A stretch of 64,000 nt of DNA from Oegoconia quadripuncta (GCA_949316235.1 OX438741.1:39160962-39224961); one strand, 5' to 3'. Shown: positions 24,486 through 36,500, counted from the stretch's first letter. Notes: generated by a model not told the origin, from the letters alone. Translations and numbers: made by a program.

Positions 24486-24755
24486 CTTGGCGGGGCGGGC
24501 GTGCTCCGGTGGACAATCGTCGCCGTCGGCCTCCTCGCGCTGCGGGGGCGCGGGGGAGGCGGCGGGGCTGGTGGGGGAGGCGGAGGGGCTCGCGGGGGAG
24601 GCGGCCGGCAGCGCCAGCAGCTGGCGGTACAGCTCGAGCTCGTGGTAGAACTCGTCGTCGGGGTCGGCGCGGGCGCGGGTGGTGGTGCGGGCGGTGGACG
24701 GCGCTGGCCTCACCTCGGCCGTGAGCCCGTTGAGCACGAGGCGCCGCGCCGCCAT
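24486..24755 (-). CDS. First coding exon of an unidentified gene (90 codons)
   Basis: GC-rich exon in AT-rich surroundings. The ATG at 24755 has a good context (GCCCATGGCG). The frame runs 90 codons to a strong donor CAAG|GTGAGT at 24486/24485 in phase 0. The protein starts MAARRLVLNGLTAEV, has an acidic DPDDEFYHELELYRQLLALP segment (helical, possibly coiled-coil) and then a Ser/Pro/Ala-rich low-complexity tract. I do not recognise the family. An in-frame open stretch continues upstream to 24869 but begins with GTG. Later exons must lie below 24480 or outside the window; I could not find them. The bias to GC-ending codons matches ST7 and Cow exons. Confidence 0.55.
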
Positions 24756-26803
24756 GGGCCCGCCCGGCCCCGCGCGCCACCATGTGCCGGCGGCTGCGGG
24801 CCTGGCGCGCCGCTGGCCGATGTCGGCGCCCGGCCGCCGCTCGGTCCACCTCGGCGCTGATCGCTCCACTTAACTCACAGCCGCGACGACCACGAAATTG
24901 CACTCCTTCCCCACGCGTCAATCTGTCATCACTCCACAAAATTGTTTATCGCGCCGGACACTTCCGTTTAGTTCCCCAGTTTTTCAAATTCCAGTTCACG
25001 TGGGTAATATTTATTGGACAGCTTTTGATTGAGCAGGCTCGCATATACCTGAAGGTAAAGATGAAGTCTGACCTCCTCGTCGGCCTACCTAACCTGACTC
25101 ACTATGAACCTCGTATATTTCGTCCGAAACGTTCCGTCCCTCACAAACGAACGACGTCGCGTCGCTTATCGAATTCCCGCCCCGGAGAAACCTCCTTTGC
25201 CCCTCGCGAGTATATTAGTTTTCCGATTCTTGGAAGGCAAAGGAAATACCGGGATGTGCCTAACGAGCTAAACGGAGTATTGGCATCGTGAGCTGATTAC
25301 GGCAACCCGAATCAATTTTGTCAACCCCTGACGTTTAACGTTCTGATCCTCCTAAGTCACTCCTCAAGTACTCGATCCTTTCTTTTTCCGTTAAAATTTT
25401 TGTTTCTTTTTCTTTTTTGTGTACCTATACTGACACTATATTGTAAGAATGCGGGAAGGTACTGACTAACTACTAAATTAACTCATCCGGTATAGTTCAT
25501 AATTCAGAATTATTTGAAGCAAACTGGAACTCACTTATTTAGATTTAACTTCATAACAAGGACTTCACTTCTGCTCTATTGACTTTCAGTAATTAGTTAG
25601 GTTACCTAGTTACTAGTTTTTAGTGTATATCTTAGTTTATCATTTAGGTACAGATAAGTAATTATCATAGATCGAAATAGATGGATCAATTTCCCTTATA
25701 AGGTACATTCTGTCGTATTTCTCGTACTATCAAAGTTAATCAAAAATTACCCAAATAAACACTACCCAATGTCAATACCGCATTTGTCTTATTTTCTTAA
25801 TTTAAAAACATTACCCTTCTTCCTTAGGCAGTCGGGTAAAAAGGACGTAAGTCGCATAAAGATTACCTATATCTATGCCGATCTACCTATATCGATCTAT
25901 GTTAATCATGGAATTGAGTTCTGACCGTGGTCACAGATTACTAATAAGTTACTAAAGTAACCGTGGTATTAGAATTAAGTTACCTACATTCCCAATCTTT
26001 ACGAAAATTTTACTGAAGAGGTCACGTCGCGGAGATCCAAATTTTTGAAAAACAAAGTACGATCTTACCGACTGTAAGTGGAAAGTGAATTTGTGTGTAG
26101 TTAAACTATTTGTGTACCTAACACGTCACACGTCACACGTCACACGTCAGACAGGTTTTTTTTTGTTATTACAAATTCATGTTTAACTCTATGGTTAGGT
26201 AGGTACATACTACGGTTAATAGTTAAGTAGGTAATTTTGTCAATATTGCACATAGTTTTCAAACAATGTTAAATAGATGCTTTTAGTAGTTTTTCTGTAT
26301 TTCCTATCAGTGGAAACGCTTTTGATGTCCACTTTATTTATAATAGTTACTTCTATATAAACTATTTTGTGCCTACTGTATGTTTACCGAATAAAGAAAT
26401 TGAAATAATTAAGATAGCGCAGTCTGCGTTGTTGCGTTTACCTATTTATTTGAATTAACCTACACTCTATGGATGCACTTAATTTAAACGATGCACTAAT
26501 GTGTGTTGGCTAACCTAACAAATAAAGTATCTACGCTAGTTACTAGAACTCGATATCCAATGATAAAACCACAGTATCAACGATTTTTGCTTAGATCTCT
26601 GTTATATTTGTCCTAGATAGTCACGAAATATTTATAAAAATACGTTCAGATGGAGCGGGTTTCCCCATTTTGCATATCTCACCCACTTATTTATTATTTT
26701 GTACGCGCGTAACTCGCCCAACTTTTACCGCGCGGAGCGACCGACGACGAGACAAATGACCACGTTGTCGCGACGATTTGGGCGGACTGACGCGGCCGGA
26801 GCG
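24756..26803. other. Upstream/intergenic DNA; promoter region possible
   Basis: Just upstream of the exon at 24755 the DNA stays GC-rich to about 24900. The minus strand contains ACGGAAGTGTCCGGCG (ETS-like CGGAAGT), so a promoter is plausible. Then AT-rich DNA with CACACGT-type tandem repeats at 26125-26152, and a CpG-rich patch at 26700-26803. No gene. Confidence 0.4.
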
Positions 26804-27548
26804 CAGTGTGACCATCTTTTAACTACAGATCCTGCCTTACTTTGGTTAAAAACCTGCCAAATTCTGCCATAGTATGTAATAAAAAATGCAACTTACCGCC
26901 AACATTATTTACCACTGTATTAAACCAAGAAAAGTAAAAATTCACATAGATATGTCGGGATGCCATTTTACAGTTACAGGCTTTACCAAAGGCCACGTCT
27001 AGATTATCTTTTGCTTTGGACATCCACAATGAAGTAAAGGATCTTGCTCCCACTCGGCTCGACCCTCCTTCGCTCCATCGTAACTATCGCCCACGAAATA
27101 TCACAAGAAATCTAATTCGAAACAAAATGTGCCTCTATGAGTGATTGAAATATTAATGAACTCGTATTTATGAATATTTCATAATTATCAACTTTAAAAA
27201 CAAATTGATAATTGAATGTGATACAAACATATCACGAGAAGTACAGGGAACTTCGTCTGAGAGGGATATGTTCGCGAGGTATCTTCAAGGTTGCCATTTT
27301 CGACGTTTTGAATTGCTTTCAGGAAATTTAATTTCAATACCCCAATACTATAATACAATACAATAATAAGCCCTCATTACATGAGAGAAGGCCTATATCC
27401 CTGCAGTGGGATGTTTACGGGCTGATGATGACCCCAATGCTGCCAAAAACTGCCAGATTTTATAAAACGTTAACCGATCATGCCAGAGATTAAAATAAGA
27501 GGTCAATCCTGCCAAAATGGCGGGAACCTGCCACATATGGTCACACTG
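26804..27548. mobile_element. Putative TIR element (CAGTGTGACCAT ends)
   Basis: CAGTGTGACCAT at 26804 and its complement ATGGTCACACTG ending at 27548 form about 12-bp terminal inverted repeats. Inside both ends, CCTGCCA motifs recur in opposite orientation. The CAGTG start suggests hAT or a related superfamily, but flanking 8-mers do not match, so no TSD is confirmed. No transposase ORF; it carries an RTE-type tail at 27362-27430. Confidence 0.45.
27362..27430 (+). repeat. RTE-type 3' tail, same family as the SINE-C tail
   Basis: AGGCCTATATCCCTGCAGTG and GGATGTTTACGGGCTGATG, followed by ATGATGAC. Nearly identical to the end of SINE-C at 63780-63830. Confidence 0.75.
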
Positions 27549-28095
27549 CCGCGCCGGACGCTGACTGCCTTGGGCCTGCCCCAACTCTGGGAAAAGTATA
27601 TTTACGCGGGACCGCACGCTCTAAGTACTTTACCCTGGGCCTGCCCCAGCTCTGCCCTGACACAGCCCGGGCCTGTCTCTGCTCTGGCCCTGTCCTGCCA
27701 CACTCCGCCACCGACACGTGGCTGTGTGCTGACCTGTACCTATCTACAAACTATCCACCCCCCAGACTTGAAATAGGCAGAAAGCGCGGTTTGCCAAATC
27801 ATCGAAAAATTGTTCACATAAACTTCTCTCCTCGTTTCGTTGGTCTCTTTGATGGTGCATACACGAACATTATTATACAACTAATAAACTCACGATATAC
27901 GACTTCGAAGTTTCCGTACAACATAGGTAGGTACTCCAGGGTATCGATTAATAAATAACAGAGTAAAATTCAGCATTCATTCAGTGTTTTAATTTCGAGT
28001 GAGCAACAAATTGAAATTCTCAAAAATGAATGACGTGATTAAATTTTTATAAATTAGAATTGATGAAAATACATTTCGAGTAATAATAAGTAATT
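27549..28095. other. No gene seen
   Basis: Short CTGCCC-rich stretch (27570-27700), then AT-rich DNA. Confidence 0.45.
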
Positions 28096-28410
28096 GGGCT
28101 TTTTGGCGGGAACTCGGCGAGTGAAGTAGCATTTTTCTTTATAGGTCTTAAAATTTGTGCATTCTAACTTTTGAAGCTTAATAATGGCAGAATATTGTGC
28201 AGCAAACGTTAGTGTTGGTGTACAGGTGAAGGGAAGTGTAAATTAAAGTGCGTAACGGAGCTTTCGGGTTCCCACAAGAAGCCGCCAAAATCTTTTGTAA
28301 AGCATTCTGCCACTTTACTGAAGAATGACTTGACCGTGACTAGACTCGGTATACGACGAATTACTTTGTTTTAATTGAGACCGACTAAAAACTAACTGAA
28401 TAAAAATTTT
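28096..28410 (+). repeat. Dispersed repeat family F
   Basis: GGGCTTTTTGGCGGGAACTC, CACAAGAAGCCGCCAAAATC and GCATTCTGCCACTTTACTGA. A shorter copy with an internal deletion is at 45165-45345. Confidence 0.7.
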
Positions 28411-28684
28411 CACTCGAAACTGGCAGTAATGTCCCTCGACAATGAGGTTGACTGGTTGCCATCCTCAAAAATAAGAAGAAGAAGAAGTAATTGGAAATAA
28501 TGGGACAGTCGTATAGTCCTCATCCTAGAAAGTTTATTGTTTGGTTATTTTCTTAGGCGATGAGTCTAAATAGAATCTGCGAATTTAAATATTTTAATAG
28601 CTTTGTTGAAACATTTTATGTATCTGTTCAGAATAAAATAGTATAGTTCTTATTTTCCTGACTTATTGAATGATTTAATTAAAC

Positions 28685-28866
28685 GGGGGTTCCATAAATA
28701 AGACTCGTAGTCTATAGTGATGTTGCAGGAACAAGGCCTTTTAATATTAATAACAATAATTTTATACTCAGCGATATACGTCTAGTTGCAGTAAACCATT
28801 GCGCTACGGTTATACACCGAAATGTGGCAATGTTATCAACACACTACAACTCCCCCGAAAAGACTA
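28685..28866 (-). repeat. Dispersed repeat family G
   Basis: Reverse copy of the unit at 52171-52392 and 63068-63236. Shared blocks: ACCGTAGCGCAATGGTTTAC, CCTTGTTC.TGCAACATCAC and ACGAGTCTTATTTA.GGAACC. Confidence 0.75.
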
Positions 28867-29474
28867 TCTCCAATATAATGCTTAAATACTTTTTAAAATG
28901 AATATCTTATTTCTATGAGATATTTGTTTCATTGTAGTGTAGGTAAGTATCCTTCTGGGTACAATTTTTAAAAATATTTTTTTAAAGTACGAGTAGGTTG
29001 CAATGTTAACTTCTTCTTTGAGAAGGAGAGAACGGCATTTATATCATATTACCAAACTTTCAATGCTTTCTGGTATTATGTTTCTTCATTGTTATTTAAT
29101 TCTTAACTTTGAAAAGAGAAAAATCGTTTATTCACATTCCTTTAGTGTCATTCACAATTACTAATGCTTGTTTAGTCTAAGTTGTTTATATATGACAATA
29201 TATTGTGAACTTGTTTGTGGTCCTAATAAATAAATTAAAAAAAAATTAAAAAAAATCATGTATTATTTAATTTTGTTTATTTGATATAATTTAAACATGA
29301 TGGCTTACATCAGTTTATTTATGTTTATTATAAAATTATTCATTTTTATTTAATACGGATTTATAATATTTTTATACTTTCATTGGTGTGTTATTTTATT
29401 GCGCTCCTGGTTCCCACAGTGCCATTTATTTTTGCTTATTTTATAATTATTTGATTTGTGCATTCGTATTCCAG
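28867..29474. other. No gene seen; AT-rich
   Basis: Low-complexity AT-rich DNA. Confidence 0.5.
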
Positions 29475-29765
29475 TGCAGTGTGGTTTCGGCACTCAAATA
29501 GAATAGAGCCAACCCGTCTCTTCCCGCGGGTGTCGTAAAACGCGACTATGGGACTTTCCACCAAAAAACATCGATAGATTGGCACATTTTAACGGCGACA
29601 GGCTCACCCCCTGTCACGTGTGCATTTCTGTATATTTCATAAGGTGAACCGTGGATGTTGTTTCAATCATTAAACTTTTAATGTTTTAAACACCCAAACA
29701 CTATTGTTTGGAATATCTCTGACTACCCCATTTGGAATAAAGGTCGTGACGTTATGTATGTATAC
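29475..29765 (+). repeat. Dispersed repeat family C
   Basis: GTGTGGTTTCGGCACTCAAA, CCCGCGGGTGTCGTAAAACG, GTGGATGTTGTTTCAAT and CACTATTGTTTGGAATATC. This is the most complete copy in the window. Confidence 0.75.
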
Positions 29766-29964
29766 GTATTCCTTTTATAATAGGTCTTTACCTATGAAAT
29801 TGCCGTTCTGCAGTACCTACTGACCATTTCAAATCAAAATAATTTTTGTTTGGCTAAGAATTCTAATTTCAAATTAATTTTATTTTAAAAACATGGAATT
29901 CTTTTTCCAAAAGTAGTCATTTGTTTATTGATTAGTGTTACATTTTCATCGCATTTCCGTCATC

Positions 29965-30446
29965 ATGGATACGTTAAAAATTCGAGTAATTATGGAATAT
30001 GAGTACCGTCGTGGCAGTGGCAGCAACGCGGCACAAGCGGCACACAACATCAACGACGTTTACGGAGCTAACACTACAAACCAACGCACCACCTGTTATT
30101 GGTTTGCTCGCTTCCGTTCTGGGAATTTCGACCTGAAAAATGAACCTCGCGGTCGTCCGAAGACTTTGGTCGACAATGACGAATTAAAAGCGATTGTGGA
30201 AGCTGATGATACACCATCTACGGCTGAATTATCAGCAGCTTTCGACGTTAGCGTCAAAACAATATTGGTCCATTTGCGTCAAATTGGCAAGGTAAAAAAG
30301 CTTGACAAATGGGTGCCCACGAACTCAATGATCGCCAGCGCGAAATACGCGTCGAGACGTGCCTTGCACTGCTCAACAGACACACAAATGAAGGAATTTT
30401 GAACCGCATTGTTACCTGCGATGAAAAGTGCCCTAGGGTGGCGCCC
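29965..30446 (+). pseudogene. mariner transposase, N-terminal half, frameshifted and truncated
   Basis: The N-terminal paired HTH region of a mariner transposase, the part that binds the transposon ends. It opens MDTLKIRVIMEYEYRRG, followed by WFARFRSGNFDLKNEPRGRP and LRQIGKVKKLDKWVP. A single-base deletion after WVP (30315) shifts the frame. The other frame continues HELNDRQREIRVETCLALLN to TCDEK, the first catalytic Asp, then is lost: after CPRVAPFND it stops and joins an (ATTAG)n run at 30450. The D,D34D core and C-terminus are missing and I saw no TIR. Resemblance is to the cecropia/mellifera-type mariners (inference). Confidence 0.85.
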
Positions 30447-30449
30447 TTC

Positions 30450-30484
30450 AACGATTAGATTAGATTAGATTAGATTAGATTAGA
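30450..30484. repeat. (ATTAG)n microsatellite, tail of a minus-strand LINE
   Basis: About seven ATTAG units. On the minus strand they follow the 3' UTR of the LINE fragment at 30485-31360, as expected for a pentameric 3' tail. Confidence 0.8.
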
Positions 30485-31360
30485 TTACATTTATTTATTT
30501 AGTTCACTTTTACAATATTAAGTCACACATACAATTTATGATTTTTAAAGTAAAAGTGATTGTCAAACATAAAACAATAACTATACACATACATCTTAAA
30601 GATTTGTAGAATTACTAGATTATTTGTTAAGTCACAAAATGAACAAAATAAGATAGAAATTTAGCATCTACATATTATTATATGTAACTATGTCAAAATT
30701 AATTAATAAAGTATAAGTATGTACCTAACCATTGTTACGTCAACGTCATACTATTTTTGAATAATGAAATAAAACAAAACTAAAATAAAATAAAAACAAA
30801 TAATGAAATAAAATAAAATAATCATAATGAAATAAAACAAAACAAAATAAAATATAAACCATGTAATGAGATTATTGATATGCCATAATCACCTTTGTCA
30901 AATAATAGTTTAATACAAGTTAAAGTAAATATATTAAAATAGAAAGCATGTCAGGAGGTTATGAAAATGTCATATCCATATACTCTTTAATAGAATAAAA
31001 TTCATTTTCCAACAAAAAGTTTCTCAGTTGGCGATTGAATGCGTCGTCATTTGTTTCGTCACGTAAATCTGCAGGTAGATGTTTATAGTACGTAGGTCCG
31101 ATCACACGGGGGTTTTTTGTCGCGAGACGCGCAGACGATCCAAAGGTTGAAGTGTTACTTCTGATGTGCGGTGAACCACAGTCGCTGTGCCAGATAGAAA
31201 CATAAATTGGTTGGAAATCAAGTATCGATAGAGTTCAACTAGGGTTGAGTCTAGTACCACATGGAACTTTGTAAGGAAAATCATAACAGCGCCATCTAGG
31301 GAGCGCAAGTTCATCCTAAGAAACCCATACATAAGCAATGCCTGTAGGGTAATTAGTTGT
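30485..31360 (-). pseudogene. CR1/L2-like LINE 3' end
   Basis: The minus strand encodes the end of an RT ORF in two frames: LDGAVMIFLTKFHVVLDSTL (about 31270-31210), then GPTYYKHLPADLRDETNDDA and FLLENEFYSIKEYM (31100-30985). The '..LP..LR....FN..L..FLL...FYSI.EY' ending is typical of CR1/L2-related LINE C-termini. One frameshift. It is followed by an AT-rich 3' UTR and the ATTAG tail abutting the truncated mariner. Confidence 0.65.
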
Positions 31361-31409
31361 TAGCGCGATTCACATTTATTTGTATTTTATTTGCAAATCA
31401 TACAACTAA

Positions 31410-31790
31410 GTGGGTATGTATTCATTTTCCTGCCCTAGGTGTGGTCCGCACAACATGTCTTCCTCTTACACTCTCGTCTATCAGCCGTCATCTCCGTACC
31501 TACTCACCCCTTTCACTCACAAATTGTTCCTCACGCAGTCTACCCACACCTTCTTTCTCTTAAATTTTTCTATTACTGGTGCCACTTGACTCCCTCTGAT
31601 GTACTCATTCTTGATGTTACCCATTTTAGTCACACCACACATGTATTCCACCTTTCATCCGTCACTTTCATAGTCCAATATTCAGATCCATATTATTCAG
31701 GTCTTTTAATGGTCTTCAAAATTTTCCCCTTGAGTTTCAAGGGCATACGTGGGTCACCGTAGTCCTCGAAACCTGTCGCCATTTCATCCA
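31410..31790 (-). pseudogene. LINE RT C-terminal relic
   Basis: With several stops the minus strand reads ...YGSEYW..KVTDERWNTCV.., ..TEMTADRRECKRKTCCADHT. This matches the conserved C-terminal region of an arthropod LINE family whose RT ends with a ..DRR.WK..T.CADPT box. No functional ORF remains. Confidence 0.6.
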
Positions 31791-31831
31791 TCCTTGCATT
31801 TATCAAAGAGAATATAATCACTACGTTTTGC

Positions 31832-32555
31832 ATTTTTTTTTTTTTTTTGTTATGGCTTTGACTGCATAGAGTATTTAGCCAATGACAAGTAAGAATTAAC
31901 TTTTAAATATTAAAGGTGGGGAAACATTTTTATTTACAACATATTTACAAAAAAAGGAAATGGAAAAAGGAACAGAGGAGGTTTCGATTATGACAGGAAG
32001 GAGGGAGGTATCAATACAAAATAAAGATTAAAGAAAGAAATAATAGATATTACAGAATAGAACAGATTAAATTTTAATGTTATTACTTATTATATAGGAA
32101 GCTAAGGTTTTCATTATATCAAAATCAGAAGAAGATAGTAAACAAGTTGCACTGGAAGGAAGTGGGACACCGAGGTTGGTAAGGGAATTTAAAAAGGAAG
32201 ATCGGTCATATAGCGGGCACGCAAAAATTATGTGGTTTAGATCACCCATTTCATCTCCACAAGGACATACAGGGTTATCTATAATTTGGATTTCGGCAAG
32301 ATGGGCCGGGGTACAGACGTGACCCAGACGTATTCGGATTAAAATACTAGTAGCAACCTTACTGAGTTTCAACCTGGAAAACCAAGGCTTAACCGGAATT
32401 GTGGGCTGAACTAAGCGATACGCTTTCCCTTTTGAAGAATTGACAGTCCAAAGCTCTCTCCAGGAGTTCTGGAGTTCAATTTTTGGAAGACTAGGCAAGT
32501 CATGATAATAGTTCTTATACGGAAACATATCACCGCATGCATTTATCGTGTTCCT
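31832..32555 (-). pseudogene. LINE C-terminus with CCHC-type motif and 3' tail
   Basis: The minus ORF ends at 32067 and contains ILIRIRLGHVCTPAHLAEIQ, then CPCGDEMGDLNHIIFACPLY, the C-X-C...H...C knuckle of LINEs that carry RNase H (I/R1/LOA-like). The upstream boundary is the T-run at 32557-32575 (another element's poly(A) on minus), so a second tail was nested here. An A-tail on minus at 31848-31832 closes the unit. It may belong to the same family as the RNase H fragment at 40515-42132. Confidence 0.7.
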
Positions 32556-33311
32556 CTTTTTTTTTTTTTTTTTTTTGTAATTAATTTTTACGGCTCTGGA
32601 AGCGTGTCCTTTTGAGCCAGTCCTTTTTTTTAACACTCAACACATTGGTTATTAAGACACTTTTACAGTACTATAATTCGTTCACTGTGTTCAAAATATT
32701 TGGCTGCCGACATAAAAGAAATCTGCGGCGAAGAAGAAGTTAAACAGAATTTACCAGATTTATTACGTGACAAGAAATTTTTCAAGCCTCTCGTCGTGTT
32801 CCTCACGTCTGGTCAATGTTGCCATCGTTCTGAAGTAAGGATACTAGGTACCAGAAATTTGAGCAAGTTGGTGGGTATGTAAATAAATATTTCACACAAT
32901 TTTAATTGTACAACACAATCCTGTAATGCGCCTTAGTCTAACAGTGAGCTGCACGCACGGAGATAACAGATCTAAATGGTAGCCTCCCTGTCTCCCTTTG
33001 CCTACCTGCTATATTATTCCGTGTCCATGGTATGGCACCAAGGACTCTACTCAGCGTCAGCAGTTCGCCCGCAATGCATTCGGCCTTCAAGTCCGTCCTC
33101 GTTTCATCGTACGCGTGTACCTACTCATTAACATCGTCATTATTGTAAATGAAGTCACATTGTCATTGGAGTCGTAAAATATTATTTGTAGTTTCATTTT
33201 AGATTCCACATTAGTTGTCAGAGTAGAGTCGTTATATACCTATTGCAAAGATTTGCAATTCAATAACCAGTCGGAAGTGAAATAAGAAGAAACGATTGAT
33301 ATTTGATACTC
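32556..33311. other. No firm gene; short unexplained ORF
   Basis: A plus ORF (about 32690-32880) reads ADIKEICGEEEVKQNLPDLL and FFKPLVVFLTS, which looks protein-like. There is no ATG near its start and I recognise no family. It could be a TE or host exon remnant. The rest is AT-rich. Confidence 0.35.
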
Positions 33312-33317
33312 TTTATT
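33312..33317 (-). terminator. Candidate ST7 poly(A) signal
   Basis: AATAAA on the minus strand, about 220 nt after the ST7 stop codon (33537). It is the nearest canonical hexamer downstream. Confidence 0.5.
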
Positions 33318-33536
33318 GTGTTATAAGAATATTAATACTAGCAGGTTTTCGTATATTTACATTACTAGCTACAGTTCATTACGAATAATATCGTAGTGTA
33401 CACTCAATTAGTGGAGATTCAGAAACATTAAATATACTTTCTCAATACGCTTAATCTATAGACGTACAACACCTACAACTAACACAGGTAACATTACAAT
33501 ATAAATAAAGTATAGAATGGACTTTATAGAGGGGCC

Positions 33537-36500
33537 CTACTGCAGGCCCAGCAGGGCGCGCGGGTCGGGGGGGCGGTGCGCGGCGAGCGCGGCGAGGGCC
33601 AGCAGCGCGGTGAGCGCGGCGGCGGGCACGAGGGCGGGCCCGCGGCGCGGGGGGAGGGGCGGGGCGTGGTGCGCGGGGAGCAGCTCGCGGTCGGCGCAGC
33701 GCGCGCACCCCCCCGAGCCCTCCTCGCCCCCCGAGCCGCTCCAGTTCGCCTCCTGCGTGGGGTCTCGTTACACACACGAGAATACATACATAATGTCACG
33801 CTTGGTTCCCGGAGCGGTAGGCAGAGACCACAGACTTCCACATGCTACGATCCTGACACACCTCTTTTGCTTCATTCGCTCTCATAAAGTTGTTCATACA
33901 TGCTCGTCGGTTTAGGGTACTCTTGACTTCGCCTTTCTTTAAGACGTCCCCGATTTGATCATGCTACGTTCGCCGCGGTTTTCCCCTTCCGACATTGAGT
34001 CCATTCCGCAATTGATTTTTATATCTTTCTCCACATGTTCAAACCGTCTCAATGTCACTACGTCTTAATTCCCACTGCTTAACTCCCTAATTAACTCCTG
34101 ATTTTATTTTTCAAAGTCATCCCACTCTATTTCTCAATGATTTCATTTCCACTGCATTAATTCTACTTTCATGCTTCTTCTGCCACACCCCAGCATTTAC
34201 TGCCGTAAATCATGATTGGAATCGACACCCCGCCATGAACATTCAGACGAACTTTTTCTTTCTGGCTTGACCAAATTTTCGACATTCACTCTTCTTTCGA
34301 TGTCCTTCTCACACTTTCCGTTACACGAGAATACTAGAATTTGTTATTTATTTTTGTACCTTGGGAAAACCAAGAACTACTTTACAAAATATCACTACGA
34401 GCCAATAGGCAATTTGTATTATATTGTGAAATCTTCGTAAACCAGCCCCACGTGCTCACCTGGCAGGCGGCCCGCAGCAGGCGCAGGCCAGCCCCCAGCC
34501 CCCCGCAGCCCCCCGTGCTCACCTGGCAGGCGGCCCGCAGCAGGCGCAGGCCAGCCCCCAGCCCCCCGCAGCCCCCCGTGCTCACCTGGCAGGCGGCCCG
34601 CAGCAGGCGCAGGCCAGCCCCCAGCCCCCCGTGCTCACCTGGCAGGCGGCCCGCAGCAGGCGCAGCGCGGGCTCGGCGCCCGGGGCCCGCCAGTGCCGCA
34701 GATGCACGAAGGCGTAGGCCAGCGCCTCGCTGTCGCCGCGCCGCACCACGTGCTCGGGCGGCAGCGTCAGCGCGCGCAGCTCCAGCAGGTAGGCCGGCAC
34801 GTGCGGGTTGAAGGCGAGCGCGCGCCGCATGGCCTGCGGTGTGCGGTGTGCGGTCGGTGTGGCGGTACAGCCAGGGCCGCGGCAGCGACCGCCACACGGT
34901 AACGAATTATTACAGGGAAGTATAATAAAAGCGGCGGCGGCGGGACGTGACGAATCCATCGTCCGCCGGCGGTCGTGTCTCCCACTAGTGCAGTCGATCG
35001 ACCGAACGATGGCGGTCGATCCATCCCAACGGGTCGGAAGAAATGCTAATACAGGACAGCCAACGGTATCCTGTAGTGAGACTGCCGACCGACTGCGATC
35101 GTCAACCCGCCTGCCGAGCGTGACGATTATTTTATTAGACCGGCGGCCCGCCTATTCCTGACTCCCATAGTAGCGGCGGCAACGGCGGGACAGGGGTGCG
35201 AAGAATCTCCGGCAGAAGCCAAGCTCCCCCACCGACGACCTCTGGCCCTGGCAACATATAATACCCGAACACTGCGGACCGACAAGAAGATTCTTGAACT
35301 GGAGGAGGTATTGAGCAAGTTACGTTGGGATATTATCGGATTGTCTGAAATCCGACTCCGATTGACTCGATAATCCTTAAATCCGGTATATGATAAACTA
35401 CATTTTCAGAGAGAAAAACCGTCGCAAGTGGACTTGGATCTGCCTGGAAAGGAACAAACCCTCCACCATCCCATATATCTCCGACTCTGATCCGCGACCG
35501 CCGCCAATTTAATAACGACCGTATTATAGAGACAATATAACGAAATAAGGGCTCTAAAGTTTTTGCAACAGACTTGTCTATGGGACAGAGCCAGCTGATG
35601 AAGCTAAAGACCGAGGATGGTGGGATAATCTCGTCAGTGGCAGAAATGATGGAAGAGGTCGAGAAGTTTTATGGACAGTAATATACGCCATCACGCCCAC
35701 CTGTTAGCAATCTAGCCACATATGTAAGAGTCAGGTTGACTCAGCACTATACGGAAGACATCCCAGACATCAGCTTGTATGTATCTCAAACAGCTTATAA
35801 ACAACAAGGCGCCGAGTGAGGACGGAATCACGGCTGAGCTTCTGAAAGCAGGCGGCAGGCCAATGCTGAGAGCTCTTCACAGGCTATTTCATTCCGTCAT
35901 ACTCGCAGGAAAAACGCCAAAGGCATAGCATAGGAGCGTGGTAGTACTCCTTCAAAAAGAACGACAAGGCGCTGTTGAAGAACTACAGACCCATCTCTCT
36001 TCTGAATCACATCTACAAGTTGTTCTCGAGAGTCATTTACGAATCGTCTCACACGCAGGTTCGACGGCTCCAGCATCCCGAACAAGCCGGTTTCCGATAA
36101 GGCTTTAGCACTGTAGACCCCATACACATGCTTCGGCAGATTATACAGAAGATCGAAGAGTATAACCAGCCACTATGCTTAGCGTTCGTGGAACATATTA
36201 TGACCAAGCCTTCGATTCGATTGAGACCTGGGCTATGCTGCAGTCCCTTCAGAGGTGCCAAATTAATCATCGGTATATCGAGGTATTGAAATGTTTGTAT
36301 GAAATGGGTGTCGCGCGATGCGCAGTGGAGGAGAAACGCAGAGACCTGTCTCTTTTCTTCCCCGACATCCCGGTGCGCCTGGTCTTACACTGGGTGCACC
36401 CGGACCACGTGACGGCCTATTCACCATGGCGATCTCGTAGGGACAGAAGCGAACTTCGCGAGTTTCCGAAGACACGCACACGCATGGCATGGCTCGACTC

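Noticed and set aside
24476..24939. Alternative long ORFs over the GC-rich exon
   Set aside because: Low-complexity Arg/Gly/Pro frames on both strands. Only one frame has a good ATG and a matching GTGAGT donor.
26796..27556. 8-bp TSD for the 26.8-kb TIR element
   Set aside because: CCGGAGCG (left) and CCGCGCCG (right) differ at three positions, so I do not claim a target duplication.
29965..30446. Functional mariner transposase
   Set aside because: Frameshift at 30315 and loss of everything after the first catalytic Asp.
33517..33915. Plus-strand and alternative minus ORFs over ST7 exon 7
   Set aside because: Only the frame containing ADRELLP and the C-terminal hydrophobic segment fits ST7; the others are GC shadows.
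34452..34640. CRISPR-like array
   Set aside because: Contiguous tandem repeats with no unique spacers, in a eukaryotic gene. It is a minisatellite.
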